Assembly (NCBI GenBank): GCA_021324615.1
Contig: JAJPIT010000008.1
Span: forward strand, 1-56,459
Reading direction: 5' to 3'
DNA from: Terriglobia bacterium
GTDB taxonomy: Bacteria > Acidobacteriota > Terriglobia > Bryobacterales > Bryobacteraceae
Length of the DNA: 56,459 bases
Positions 33,920-43,258 of this stretch are shown here, in pieces. Position numbers and translations under genes: made by a program. A model generated the notes under the pieces. That model did no database searches, was not told the DNA's origin, and was given only the letters and a program-made list of their open reading frames with translations. How positions within the stretch are numbered: the stretch's first letter is position 1; each line of letters starts with the position of its first letter.

Positions 33920-34464
33920 GTCGCGATTTGCCGGTAGGCTTCGGCGTCGTCGATATCGGCGAGCACGCCGGGATCGTCGACGTCGACATAGGTGATCAGA
34001 CCGGGCCGCGCGTCGATCGCCGCGCGCGTCTCCGCGGTGGGTTCGAGCGCCAGAAAATCGGCGCGCAGCAAGCGCGCCACGCATACCGGGTGGCCGCGCC
34101 GGCCCTGATACCTTGGAATGACAATGCCAGAGCCGGCCGCCGAGATCAACTTCTCAACCGTCTCCTCGCGGACCGTCGGCGAATCCACCGGAATGAAAAG
34201 AAAATCGGAATCGATCCGCTCCAGCGCGGTTTGCAGCGAGCTGAGCTGGCCCCGATCCGGATCCGGATTGACGACGATACCGGCCCGGACGTGATCGCGG
34301 ATCGCCGCGGCGTGATGGCCAAGCACCACGATCACCGGATCGCAGAATTTTTGCAACACCCGGACCAGCCGGCCCACGAAAGTTTCGCCGCGGTATTCCA
34401 GCAGCGCCTTGGGCCGCCCCATCCGGCGCGAAGCTCCGGCGGCCAGGATGATGCCGGCGGTCAC
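33916..34464 (-). CDS. MobA-like nucleotidyltransferase (molybdopterin cofactor)
   Basis: A 182-residue enzyme that would transfer CMP or GMP to molybdopterin. The NTP-transferase motif LAAGASRRMGRPKALL is at residues 7-22, the metal/second motif VDSPTV is near 118, and GRRGHPVCV follows; these are the MocA/MobA family marks. It sits between xdhC and the AsmA gene with four-base overlaps on both sides. The pairing with XdhC suggests cytosine dinucleotide cofactor for a xanthine dehydrogenase-type enzyme, but no such hydroxylase is in the window. Confidence 0.88.
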   Translation of the reverse strand: MTAGIILAAGASRRMGRPKALLEYRGETFVGRLVRVLQKFCDPVIVVLGHHAAAIRDHVRAGIVVNPDPDRGQLSSLQTALERIDSDFLFIPVDSPTVREETVEKLISAAGSGIVIPRYQGRRGHPVCVARLLRADFLALEPTAETRAAIDARPGLITYVDVDDPGVLADIDDAEAYRQIAT

Positions 34465-35297
34465 TTCAACAACGCACGCAGATTTTCGTGCGCGAAAACG
34501 GATTTCGAAAGCGACCGCCAGTCCGCTTCCGGCGCGCGGCGCACCGCGATCATTTCCGCCACGACGCTGATGGCGATCTCCTCCGGCGACTGCGCCCCGA
34601 TTTCGAGTCCCATGGGCGCGAAAATCTTTTCGAAGGCCGCGCGCGGGATGCCTTCTTTTTCCAGCTCGCGAACCACTGCGATGGTCTTGCGCTTGCTGCC
34701 GATCATGGCGATATATTTGGCCGGCGTCGAGACAGCCCAGCGCAGCACCCGCATGTCGTCGCGGTGGCCGCGCGTCACGATGACGATATAACTTGAGGAC
34801 GTGATCGGCAGCTTGGGAAAAACCGACTCGTATGGCTCCGCGTAGGTTTCCTCGGCTTCGGGAAATCGCTCGCGGTTGGCGAAGGCTTCGCGGTCGTCCA
34901 CGATAATGGTGGCGAATCCGGCGAGATTGGCGGCTTTCGAGATGCCTTTCGAAACATGCCCGCCGCCGAAAATGAACACCCGCGGCTGCGGGATCACCGG
35001 TTCGACGAAAATGTTCAATTGTCCTCCGCAGATGAGGCCGTTATCGTAGGCGGCGTCCTGGCCCAGGCTGAAATTCAGATGGCGCGGCTTTTCGCTTTCG
35101 ATCACTTCACGCGCCGCGTTCCAGACTTCGGCCTCAACGCAACCCCCGCCGATGGTCCCCATCATCGACCCGTCCTCGCGCACCAGCATCTTGGCGGATT
35201 CATAGCTGGGGATGGAGCCGTTCACCTGAACGATGGTCGCCAGCGCGCATTTCTGGCCCAGCTTGCGGAGCCGGACGATTTCGTCGTAAACGTCCAT
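34461..35297 (-). CDS. xdhC: XdhC/CoxI family maturation protein
   Basis: XdhC-family proteins bind sulfurated molybdenum cofactor and insert it into xanthine dehydrogenase-type enzymes. The 278 residues hold the N-terminal XdhC/CoxI domain with TIGGGCVEAEVW, then ICGGQLNIFVEP, and a C-terminal NAD-binding-like domain with FIFGGGHVSKGI and the TRGHRDDMRVLRWA stretch. Its TGA overlaps the ATG of the MobA-like gene. It is the first gene of the three-gene operon and is preceded by a TATAAT box eight bases before the ATG. Confidence 0.9.
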   Translation of the reverse strand: MDVYDEIVRLRKLGQKCALATIVQVNGSIPSYESAKMLVREDGSMMGTIGGGCVEAEVWNAAREVIESEKPRHLNFSLGQDAAYDNGLICGGQLNIFVEPVIPQPRVFIFGGGHVSKGISKAANLAGFATIIVDDREAFANRERFPEAEETYAEPYESVFPKLPITSSSYIVIVTRGHRDDMRVLRWAVSTPAKYIAMIGSKRKTIAVVRELEKEGIPRAAFEKIFAPMGLEIGAQSPEEIAISVVAEMIAVRRAPEADWRSLSKSVFAHENLRALLK

Positions 35298-35305
35298 TCG
35301 GTTTG

Positions 35306-35311
35306 ATTATA
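35306..35311 (-). promoter_or_regulatory. TATAAT box directly before xdhC
   Basis: A perfect TATAAT on the minus strand ends eight bases before the ATG of xdhC. The mRNA would have a leader of zero to two bases. No convincing -35 element is seen. It lies just beyond the hairpin at 35331-35365 that ends the M48 gene. Confidence 0.45.
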
Positions 35312-35330
35312 AAACCAGTTCCCGAAGACC

Positions 35331-35365
35331 CGAAAGCCCGCGGATTCCACTTCCGCGGGCTTTCG
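35331..35365 (-). terminator. Strong hairpin after the M48 protease gene
   Basis: CGAAAGCCCGCGG and CCGCGGGCTTTCG are exact 13-bp complements with a nine-base loop. The hairpin starts 22 bases after the M48 stop codon and ends in a short T-run (TTTCG) in both directions, so it works best as a terminator of that gene. It separates it from the xdhC promoter. Confidence 0.7.
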
Positions 35366-35387
35366 CTGCACCAAGGGAGAAATGGAG

Positions 35388-36373
<986 letters not shown>

Positions 36374-36395
<22 letters not shown>

Positions 36396-36622
36396 GGCCG
36401 GGACTCCTTTCTTCCCACAGTATACTCCCCTAATGGCCCGCGCAAACCCGCCGCGCTCCATTTCGCAAATTTCGGATCGGAGCGCTTGAGCGCCGGCGGA
36501 TACGGGCTCGCCTTGGCGACCTCCCGGGAGCCGATCTGTTCCGGATCTTTCTTGGGGTCCTGCGCGAATGCGCTTATCGAGATTGCGGCCGCGAAAACCA
36601 GCGCTCGACGGACCAATCGCAT
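36374..36622 (-). CDS. Small secreted ORF, possible M48 propeptide duplicate
   Basis: An 82-residue open frame upstream of and overlapping the M48 start by 22 bases. It begins with a signal peptide (MRLVRRALVFAAAISISAFA) and then shows DPEQIGSREVAKA, which lines up with NPDDIGNRDVGKG just after the M48 signal. After that the similarity ends and the remainder (SPYPPALKRSDPKFAKW) is unrelated. It may be a truncated duplicate of the M48 gene's first exported part, or a short gene of its own. ATGs at 36658 and 36628 are alternative starts. Confidence 0.4.
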
Positions 36623-36647
36623 GCCCATATTACGTATGCTCAAGGAA

Positions 36648-37766
36648 ATGGGTTTCAAAAACTTAATGGATTACCGGGATCTTTTTCCCGTCACCAAAAG
36701 GCTTATTTATCTGAATCATGCCGCCGTGGCGCCACTTTCGCTGCGGGCCGCCTCCGCCATGGAGTCGCTCGCCCGCGACGTGCTTGAAAACGGCTCCTTC
36801 CATTACGACCAGTGGAATGAAGCCTATGCCGGCGCGCGCCAGGCCGCCGCCCGGCTGATTAACGCAAGCCCCGATGAAATTGCCCTGATGAAAAATACGT
36901 CGGAGGGCATTTCCACCATCGCCCTCGGCCTCGATTGGCGCCCTGGGGACGTGGTCGTTGCCTTCCAGGAGGAGTTTCCCTCAAACCAGTACGCCTGGCA
37001 GCGGCTGGAAGCCAAAGGCGTGAAGACCCGCTGGCTCTCGGCCGCCGATCCGCTTGACCGGATCGACGAAGCGGCCCGCGGCGCGCGGCTGCTGGCCATC
37101 AGCTTCGTGCAATTCCTCACCGGATATCGCGCGAATCTTAACGCGATCGGGCAGATCTGCCGCGACCGCGGCGTGGTCTTTTTTGTCGATGCGATTCAAG
37201 GCCTCGGCGCATTCCCGCTGGACGTTCGCGCCGGGAAGATCGACGCGCTCGCCGCCGACGGCCACAAATGGCTGCTTGGCCCGGAAGGCTGCGCGATTTT
37301 GTATGTTTCCCGCCCGTTGCAGGATCGTATCGATCCGGTCGAATTCGGCTGGACCAACGTCGCCGGCTTCGAGGATTACGGCAAACGCGACATGAGCCTT
37401 CGGCCGGACGCGGGCCGTTACGAGTGCGGCACGCTCAACACCATCGGCTGCTACGGCCTGCGCGCCGCTCTCGAACTCGTGCTTGAGATCGGCGTCGAAC
37501 GGATCGCGCCCAGAGTTCAATTCCTCGCCGACAGAATCGACTGCGGCGCGCGGCAAAAAGGCTACCAGACCGCCTGCCCGCGAAACCCGGAAACCGGCGC
37601 GGGCATCGTCAGCATCCGGAAATCCGGAGTGGAAGCGGACGCGATCGTCGCGCAGTTGCGGCAAAATCGCGTGAGCGCGGCTTCCCGCGCCGGCTGGGTT
37701 CGCCTGTCCCCGCATTTTTACCTGACCGAAGAAGAGATCGACCGCGCGCTGGCGGCGCTTTGCTGA
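36648..37766 (+). CDS. Aminotransferase class V-fold PLP enzyme
   Basis: A 372-residue PLP enzyme of the cysteine desulfurase/kynureninase-like group. The start LFPVTKRLIYLNHAAVAPLS is typical, the central part has MKNTSEGISTIALGL, and the PLP lysine is K207 in AADGHKWLLGPEG, preceded by FFVDAIQGLGAFPLD with the PLP-contacting Asp. The substrate cannot be told; there are no Isc or Suf genes nearby. Several in-frame ATGs exist (36621, 36636, 36648, 36666) without a clear ribosome binding site; the family homology begins at about 36666. Confidence 0.85.
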   Translation: MGFKNLMDYRDLFPVTKRLIYLNHAAVAPLSLRAASAMESLARDVLENGSFHYDQWNEAYAGARQAAARLINASPDEIALMKNTSEGISTIALGLDWRPGDVVVAFQEEFPSNQYAWQRLEAKGVKTRWLSAADPLDRIDEAARGARLLAISFVQFLTGYRANLNAIGQICRDRGVVFFVDAIQGLGAFPLDVRAGKIDALAADGHKWLLGPEGCAILYVSRPLQDRIDPVEFGWTNVAGFEDYGKRDMSLRPDAGRYECGTLNTIGCYGLRAALELVLEIGVERIAPRVQFLADRIDCGARQKGYQTACPRNPETGAGIVSIRKSGVEADAIVAQLRQNRVSAASRAGWVRLSPHFYLTEEEIDRALAALC

Positions 37767-37768
37767 TC

Positions 37769-37785
37769 GGCCGGGAGATCCGGCC
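37769..37785 (+). terminator. Short GC hairpin after the aminotransferase gene
   Basis: GGCCGG (37769-37774) and CCGGCC (37780-37785) pair exactly around GAGAT, three bases after the stop codon. There is no T-run, so it is at most a weak terminator or a processing barrier before the rhodanese gene. Confidence 0.3.
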
Positions 37786-37836
37786 CGGCAGCTTTGAACG
37801 AGACGTGAAATAATCGGACCAGAGAGGGTAAATCCA

Positions 37837-38700
37837 ATGGCAGATTACGCGCATCCGGAAGCGCTGGTGTCGACCGACTGGGTCGCACAGCACGCCAACG
37901 ACGCCAACGTCCGCGTCGTCGAAGTCGACGTCGATACCAACGCCTATAAAGAAGGCCACATCCCCGGCGCCATCGCCTGGAGCTGGACCACGCAGCTTTC
38001 CGACACCGTTCGCCGCGATATTTTGAACAAACATCAGTTTGAAAAACTGATGAGCGAGTCGGGAATCTCGAACGACACCACCGTGGTCCTGTACGGCGAT
38101 AACAATAACTGGTTCGCCGCCTGGGCCTTTTGGGAGATGAAGATGTACGGCCACAAAGACGTCCGCATCATGAACGGCGGGCGCAAAAAATGGCTGGCCG
38201 AAGGACGCGAGGTCTCCACCAGCGAGCCTTCCATCGCGCCGGCCACCTATCGCGCCGTGGGACCGGATAATTCGCTGCGGGCCTTTCTCGATCAGGTGCA
38301 GGCCGCGCTGGCGGCGCGGTCTCATCACATGGTCGACGTGCGCAGCCCGCAGGAGTTTACCGGCGAAATTCTGGCGCCTCCCGGCCTTCCCGAAACCTGC
38401 CAGCGCGGCGGCCATATCCCGCACGCGCGCAACATCCCCTGGAGCAAGGCGGTGAACGAAGACGGCACCTTCAAGTCCGCCGAAGAGTTGAAAGCACTCT
38501 ACGCCGCCGAAGGCGTCGATGGATCCAAACCGGTGATCGCCTACTGCCGCATCGGCGAGCGTTCCAGCCACACCTGGTTCGTGCTGAAATACCTTCTGGG
38601 CTTCGATCGCGTCCAGAACTACGACGGCTCCTGGACCGAATGGGGCAACCTGGTCGGCGCACCGGTCGAGCGCGGCGCCTCGGCGGCGAAAACCGCATGA
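37837..38700 (+). CDS. Thiosulfate/mercaptopyruvate sulfurtransferase (rhodanese)
   Basis: A 287-residue tandem rhodanese. The first domain is inactive, ending in GGRKKWLAEGR; the second holds the catalytic Cys237 in the loop CRIGERSS, directly followed by HTWF. The CRIGER loop is of the TST rather than the SseA (CGSGVTA) type. Donors would be thiosulfate or a persulfide; partner unknown. GAGAGGG is placed well before the ATG. The next gene starts inside its stop codon (ATGA). Confidence 0.93.
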   Translation: MADYAHPEALVSTDWVAQHANDANVRVVEVDVDTNAYKEGHIPGAIAWSWTTQLSDTVRRDILNKHQFEKLMSESGISNDTTVVLYGDNNNWFAAWAFWEMKMYGHKDVRIMNGGRKKWLAEGREVSTSEPSIAPATYRAVGPDNSLRAFLDQVQAALAARSHHMVDVRSPQEFTGEILAPPGLPETCQRGGHIPHARNIPWSKAVNEDGTFKSAEELKALYAAEGVDGSKPVIAYCRIGERSSHTWFVLKYLLGFDRVQNYDGSWTEWGNLVGAPVERGASAAKTA

Positions 38701-38918
38701 AGGTCGAGAATTTTTCCGAACGCCGGCTGGAAATCGACGGCTGGCCGGTGAACCTGACCACTTATCAGATCGGCGAGGTGTTCCACTGCAGGGCCGATAA
38801 CGTCTCGCCCGGCGCGGGCCTGGCCCGCACCACCGGAGCCACGCGCGAGGAGGCCGAAGAAAAAGCCGTCGCCCGCGCCCGGGAGCTGCTGAGCCGCACC
38901 CGGCGCCGGGAAGTCTGA
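38697..38918 (+). CDS. Small hypothetical protein coupled to rhodanese
   Basis: A 73-residue protein of beta-alpha type (FSERRLEIDGWPVNLTTYQIGEVFHCRADN in parts, then EAEEKAVARARELL). I do not recognise it. The ATG overlaps the rhodanese stop by four bases, so the two are made together. It has one Cys (HCRAD) that could take sulfur from the rhodanese, but this is a guess. Confidence 0.6.
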   Translation: MKVENFSERRLEIDGWPVNLTTYQIGEVFHCRADNVSPGAGLARTTGATREEAEEKAVARARELLSRTRRREV

Positions 38919-38923
38919 AGCGC

Positions 38924-39472
38924 TTAGCGCGGATCGGCTTCGTACTTCTTCAAAATCTCCGGCCAGTGCCCGTGCGCTTGTAAAATCATTTCGCAGATTT
39001 CGCGTACCGCCCCGCGCCCGCCGCCGGCTTCGGTAACGTAGTGGGCGCAGCGCTTCACCTCTTCCCGCGCGTTCGCGGTGGCGATGGCCAGGCCCACCCG
39101 GCGCATGCACACCACGTCCGTCAAATCGTCGCCGGCGTAGGCGATCTGATCCGCGGCGACGCCGCTTCTTTGCCGTATCTCCTCCAGCACCGGGACCTTC
39201 TCCAGGTGCCCCTGGTAGACATACGTCATCTTCACCTGGCGGGCGCGTTCCTGGGTGGCGGGCGAAACGCGCCCGCTGATCACTCCGGTCTCGATGCCGT
39301 GACCGTGCAGCCATTGCAGCGCCAGGCCGTCCTGCGAATCAAAACATTTCGTCTCGAAAATGCTTCCATCCGGTCCGGCCACATGGATCAGCCGCCCGTC
39401 GGTGAGGACGCCATCGACGTCCATGAGCAGAAGCCGCACCTTCCGCGCGCGGCAAAGCAGGTCGGGTGCCAT
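38924..39472 (-). CDS. kdsC: 3-deoxy-D-manno-octulosonate 8-phosphate phosphatase
   Basis: KdsC removes phosphate from KDO-8-phosphate in the synthesis of the lipopolysaccharide inner core. The 182-residue HAD enzyme has DVDGVLTDG with nucleophile D18 and acid D20, GVISGR for motif II, and GDDLTDVVCM for motif IV. Absence of a cap domain fits KdsC. Its presence supports an outer membrane with KDO. It lies alone, convergent with the small gene after rhodanese. Confidence 0.92.
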   Translation of the reverse strand: MAPDLLCRARKVRLLLMDVDGVLTDGRLIHVAGPDGSIFETKCFDSQDGLALQWLHGHGIETGVISGRVSPATQERARQVKMTYVYQGHLEKVPVLEEIRQRSGVAADQIAYAGDDLTDVVCMRRVGLAIATANAREEVKRCAHYVTEAGGGRGAVREICEMILQAHGHWPEILKKYEADPR

Positions 39473-39574
39473 CGAATCTTCTATTTGAACACCGCCCGCC
39501 GCCCTATGGAAACCGGCGGCTCCGCATCCGGCCGCCCGCGCCGGGCGCTACAATGGATTCGGCACCGCGTGGTT

Positions 39575-40474
39575 ATGCGCCTGTTGCTCCCGATCGCCGC
39601 CGCGGCCGCCTTGCTGGCCGGACAAAACCCGTCCGGCTACACCTTCACCGCGGATTCGGAACTGGTGCTGCTGGACGTCGGCGTGAGCAATGAGCGGGGC
39701 GAGAATCTCCGCGGCCTGGCCCGCGACCAGTTTCGCGTCTTCGACAACGGCAAGCTTCAGACCATCACCCAGTTTTCCAGCGAAGATCTGCCGGTGGCCG
39801 CCGTTGTGGCGATCGACAGCAGCACCAGCATGATTCCCAAACGCTCGGAAGTGCTGACCGGCGGCCTGGCCTTCGTTCACGAAAGCAATCCTCTGGATCA
39901 GATATCGATCGCCGATTTCAACGACGCCGTGCACTTCCGCCTTCCGCCCGACCGGCCCTTCACCAGCGACTACCCGGCGTTGCGGTCCGCCCTGCTGGAT
40001 ATTCGAATGGAGGGAAGGACGGCTTTGTATGACGCCGTCTACGAATCCCTGCTGCATCTGAAATCCTCGCGCCCGGGGCGGAAAACCTTGGTGATCATCA
40101 GCGACGGCGGCGACAACGCAAGCCGGCGCAACCTTCAGGACGTCATCGCCGCCGCCCGCCAGTCTCCGGCCACCATCTATGCCGTCGGAATTTTCGACCC
40201 CGAAGACGGCGATAAGAATCCGCGGCTGCTGAAAAATCTGGCGCGCATCAGCGGCGGCCAGGCCTTCTTTCCCAGGGAGGTTTCCGAAACCGCCGCCGCT
40301 TGCCGCCGGATCGCCGCCGATATCCGGAGCCGCTATGTGATCGGCTATCGCCCGGTGCGCCTGAATGACCGCGCGGAGCAGCGCGCCATTTCCGTCACCG
40401 TGGTCGGCGCGGGAAAAGTCAAGGTCCGGGTGCGGACCAGCTACTACCTGCCCGCATTATCCTCCCAAGGATAG
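39575..40474 (+). CDS. VWFA-related acidobacterial domain protein, exported
   Basis: A 299-residue protein of the von Willebrand factor A kind, known mostly from acidobacteria. It has a signal peptide (MRLLLPIAAAAALLAGQ) and an N-terminal FxVFDNGKLQTITQF beta domain. Its VWA domain carries the MIDAS motif DSSTS (in AIDSSTSM), Thr in EGRTALYDA and the ISDGGDN loop. It ends in a beta sandwich and the tail YYLPALSSQG. The role is likely protein binding outside the cell membrane, not enzymatic. The frame stays open to 39041 on the other side of kdsC, but the ATG at 39575 starts the signal peptide. Its last ten codons are duplicated downstream. Confidence 0.85.
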   Translation: MRLLLPIAAAAALLAGQNPSGYTFTADSELVLLDVGVSNERGENLRGLARDQFRVFDNGKLQTITQFSSEDLPVAAVVAIDSSTSMIPKRSEVLTGGLAFVHESNPLDQISIADFNDAVHFRLPPDRPFTSDYPALRSALLDIRMEGRTALYDAVYESLLHLKSSRPGRKTLVIISDGGDNASRRNLQDVIAAARQSPATIYAVGIFDPEDGDKNPRLLKNLARISGGQAFFPREVSETAAACRRIAADIRSRYVIGYRPVRLNDRAEQRAISVTVVGAGKVKVRVRTSYYLPALSSQG

Positions 40475-40605
40475 CCCCGCGGTCCGCCGTGCCGTGGCGG
40501 GCTGCCGTGGGGGGACTGCCGGCTACTACCTGCCCGCACTGTCTTCCCAAGGATAGCCCCGCGGTCCGCCGTGCCGCGGCGGGCTGCCGTGGGGGGGACT
40601 GCCGG
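40441..40605. repeat. 82-bp tandem direct repeat, two copies
   Basis: Copy 1 (40441-40522) holds the last codons and stop of the VWFA gene plus 48 downstream bases; copy 2 (40523-40605) repeats this with one added G. In the coding 34 bases copy 2 differs at three positions, all silent in the protein reading (TTA to CTG, TCC to TCT). In the other 48 bases there is one substitution and one added G. The period is not a multiple of three. It fills the gap between the convergent VWFA and comM genes. Confidence 0.9.
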
Positions 40606-42123
40606 TCACTGCCAGTAGTTGCGGTCGAGACTCCGGTACTGAACCGCCTCGGCCAGATGTTTGGCGTTGATCCGCCCGGCTTCCTCCAGATCCGCGATGG
40701 TGCGCGCGACTTTGAGAATCCGATCGTGCGCCCGCGCCGACAAACCCAGGCGCCGCACCGCCATCTCCAGCGTCCGCTCCCCGGCGTCGTCGAGCGCGCA
40801 TAACTTGCGCAGCTCCCGCACCGGAATCCGCGAATTGTAAAACCCGCGCGCCTGCTGGATCGCCCGCGCCCGTTCCACCCTCCCGCGAATTTCCGCGGAG
40901 CTGGCGCCTTCGTCCTTGCCGCGCAGCTCGCGATAGGGCACCGCGGGAACCTCCACGTGCAGATCGATTCGATCCAGCAGCGGGCCGCTGATCCGGCCCA
41001 GATACCGCTGGATCATCGCGCCGGTGCACCGGCACTCCCGGGTCGGGTCCGAGAAAAATCCGCACTGGCAGGGATTCATCGCGCCCACCAGAAGAGTGTT
41101 CGCCGGAAAGGAAAGCGTCACCTGCGCCCGCGCGATGGTCACCGTGCCTTCTTCAAGCGGCTGCCGCAACTGCTCCAGCACGTTGCGCGGAAACTCCGGC
41201 AGTTCATCCAGGAACAGCACCCCGTTGTGCGCCAGGCTCACCTCGCCGGGCCGCGGCGTTCCAGCTCCGCCGCCGATCAGGCCGGCGTCGGAAACCGAAT
41301 GATGCGGCGCGCGGAACGGGCGCTTCTGGACCAGCCCGGCCCCTTTCGGCAGCACCCCCGCCACGCTGTGAATCTGCGTGGTTTCCAGCGCCTCGGCGAA
41401 GGTCAGCGGCGGCAGAATGTCCGCGAACCGTTTGGCCAGCATCGTCTTTCCCGATCCCGGCGGCCCGATCAGCAGCACATTGTGCCCGCCGGCCGCCGCC
41501 ACCTCCAGCGCCCGCTTGGCGCTGAGCTGGCCGCGCACGTCCTTAAAATCCAGCCACTCCGCCTCCGGCGCGGCGGCCACCGCCGTGTTCCGCGGCTGCG
41601 GTTGAAAGGCGGCCGGCTCCTTTAAAAACGCGACGGCATCGCGCAGGTGACGGATGCCAAACACGTCAATCCCATCGGCGACGGCCGCCTCGGCGGCGTT
41701 GTCGGCGGGCACCAGCACATTCCGGATCCCGCGCTTGCGCGCGCAGGCGGCGATGGACAGCGCGCCGCGAACCGCCCGCACGCTTCCATCAAGCGACAGC
41801 TCGCCCACCAACAGATGCTGCTCCGCGCTGGCCACCATCCCCATCGCCCCCAGGATCCCCAGCGCCATCGGCAGGTCGAATCCGGCGCCTTCCTTGCGAA
41901 CGTTGGCCGGCGCGAGATTGATCGTGACGCTCTTGGCCGGGTACCCGAAACCGGAGTTGATCAGCGCGGACTTGATCCGCTCCCGGCTCTCTTTCACCGC
42001 GACATCGGGCAGTCCCACCGTGATGATGTCCCGCGAAACGCCCGGGTACATATCGACCTCCACGTCAATCAGGTGCGCGTCAATGCCGAACAGCGCCGCC
42101 GAGCGGGTACGGAAGAGAGCCAT
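40606..42123 (-). CDS. comM: ComM/YifB-family Mg-chelatase-like AAA+ ATPase
   Basis: A 505-residue hexameric helicase that extends heteroduplex during natural transformation; in other bacteria it is known as YifB. The N-terminal part is the Lon-like domain (GLPDVAVKESRERIKSALINSG in parts), then Walker A LIGPPGSGKTML, Walker B VLFLDELPEF, the sensor region GAMNPCQCG, and the C-terminal Mg-chelatase domain with the SARAHDRILKVARTIADLE signature (in parts). The start at 42123 (MALFRTRSAALFGIDAHLIDV) is the family start; 19 further upstream codons are rejected. Confidence 0.93.
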   Translation of the reverse strand: MALFRTRSAALFGIDAHLIDVEVDMYPGVSRDIITVGLPDVAVKESRERIKSALINSGFGYPAKSVTINLAPANVRKEGAGFDLPMALGILGAMGMVASAEQHLLVGELSLDGSVRAVRGALSIAACARKRGIRNVLVPADNAAEAAVADGIDVFGIRHLRDAVAFLKEPAAFQPQPRNTAVAAAPEAEWLDFKDVRGQLSAKRALEVAAAGGHNVLLIGPPGSGKTMLAKRFADILPPLTFAEALETTQIHSVAGVLPKGAGLVQKRPFRAPHHSVSDAGLIGGGAGTPRPGEVSLAHNGVLFLDELPEFPRNVLEQLRQPLEEGTVTIARAQVTLSFPANTLLVGAMNPCQCGFFSDPTRECRCTGAMIQRYLGRISGPLLDRIDLHVEVPAVPYRELRGKDEGASSAEIRGRVERARAIQQARGFYNSRIPVRELRKLCALDDAGERTLEMAVRRLGLSARAHDRILKVARTIADLEEAGRINAKHLAEAVQYRSLDRNYWQ

Positions 42124-42244
42124 TGAAGTATAGTGGGCCGCGCCGGCGATTTTTCGCCGATGAAGTAAGGGAACCTCCAAGCTTTTCCCTGGGGCCGCCG
42201 CGGCCCATGGCGCGGCCCCTCGATTCAGGGTTCTAATGGACTAA

Positions 42245-43198
42245 GTGCCCCAACCCAGAATCGCTGTTATCGGAGCCGGCGCCTTCGGGCGCAATCATCT
42301 GCGGGTCATTCGCCAATCGGCGCATGCGCGGCTTTCCGGCGTGCTTGATGCCGAACCGGCGCGCGCCGAATCCGCCGCCCGCGACTTCGACTGCCGCATC
42401 TTCTCTTCGCTGGAAGAAGCGGCCGAACACTCCGACGCCGCCGTCATCGCCACACCCACCACGACCCACGCGCCGATCGGCTGCCGCCTGATTGAGCTGG
42501 GGCTCAACCTCCTGGTCGAAAAGCCGATCGCCGATGAGCCCCAATCCGGCCTGCGGCTGGTCGAAGCCGCGGAGCATCACAAAAAAATCCTGCAAGCCGG
42601 ACATCTCGAACGATTTAATCCCGCAATTCTGGCGCTCGAAAAAGTCTTGACCAAGCCTCTGTTTTTCGAAATTCATCGTCTGAGCGAGTTCAGCCCCCGC
42701 AGTCTGGATGTGGACGTGGTGCTCGACCTCATGATTCACGACATCGACGTGGTTCTGGCTCTCACCGGCGCCATGCCTGAGGAAATTCGCGCCGCCGGCA
42801 TTTCGATTCTGTCTCCCAAAGTGGATATCGCCAATGTCCGACTGCAATTTCCCGGCGGATGCATCGCCAATCTCACCGCCAGCCGCGTCTCCACCGAGCG
42901 CGTCCGCAAGCTCCGCCTCTTCCAGCCGCACGAATATATCTCGCTCGATTACAGCCGCCAGGACGCCGTGCGCTTTCGAGTGGACCCTCCCATGAAAATC
43001 GGTTTCGAATCGCTTCCAGTCGCCAAAGACGAGCCGCTGCGCCTCGAACTGGAGGAGTTTTTCGCCGCCATTCAGCAGCGCCGCGAGCCGCGCACTTCCG
43101 GGCGGCAGGGGCTTTTGGCTCTACAAGTTGCCTGCGGCATTCTTGCTAAAATTGAGGAGCACGCCCGGATTGTGACGCAAACGCTGGCCGCTCATTAA
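42245..43198 (+). CDS. Gfo/Idh/MocA-family oxidoreductase
   Basis: A 317-residue NAD(P)-dependent dehydrogenase. The Rossmann motif VIGAGAFGRNHLR stands at residues 8-20, then ATPTTTHAP and the conserved EKPIA (the catalytic Lys). The C-terminal beta-sheet domain includes DLMIHDIDVVLALTG with the His/Asp region. The substrate is probably a sugar or inositol; one known acidobacterial type acts on UDP-GlcNAc for lipid A, but no lpx gene is here. The start is a GTG at 42245 with no clear ribosome binding site. Confidence 0.9.
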   Translation: MPQPRIAVIGAGAFGRNHLRVIRQSAHARLSGVLDAEPARAESAARDFDCRIFSSLEEAAEHSDAAVIATPTTTHAPIGCRLIELGLNLLVEKPIADEPQSGLRLVEAAEHHKKILQAGHLERFNPAILALEKVLTKPLFFEIHRLSEFSPRSLDVDVVLDLMIHDIDVVLALTGAMPEEIRAAGISILSPKVDIANVRLQFPGGCIANLTASRVSTERVRKLRLFQPHEYISLDYSRQDAVRFRVDPPMKIGFESLPVAKDEPLRLELEEFFAAIQQRREPRTSGRQGLLALQVACGILAKIEEHARIVTQTLAAH

Positions 43199-43258
43199 GA
43201 CGTTCGGCATAGCAACTTTCGTTGGTGATAAAGCGTCGTTACGGTTGGTCTTACGCGC

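Noticed and set aside
35331-35365. Hairpin read as an operator of xdhC
   Set aside because: A perfect 13-bp GC stem right after a stop codon fits a terminator better.
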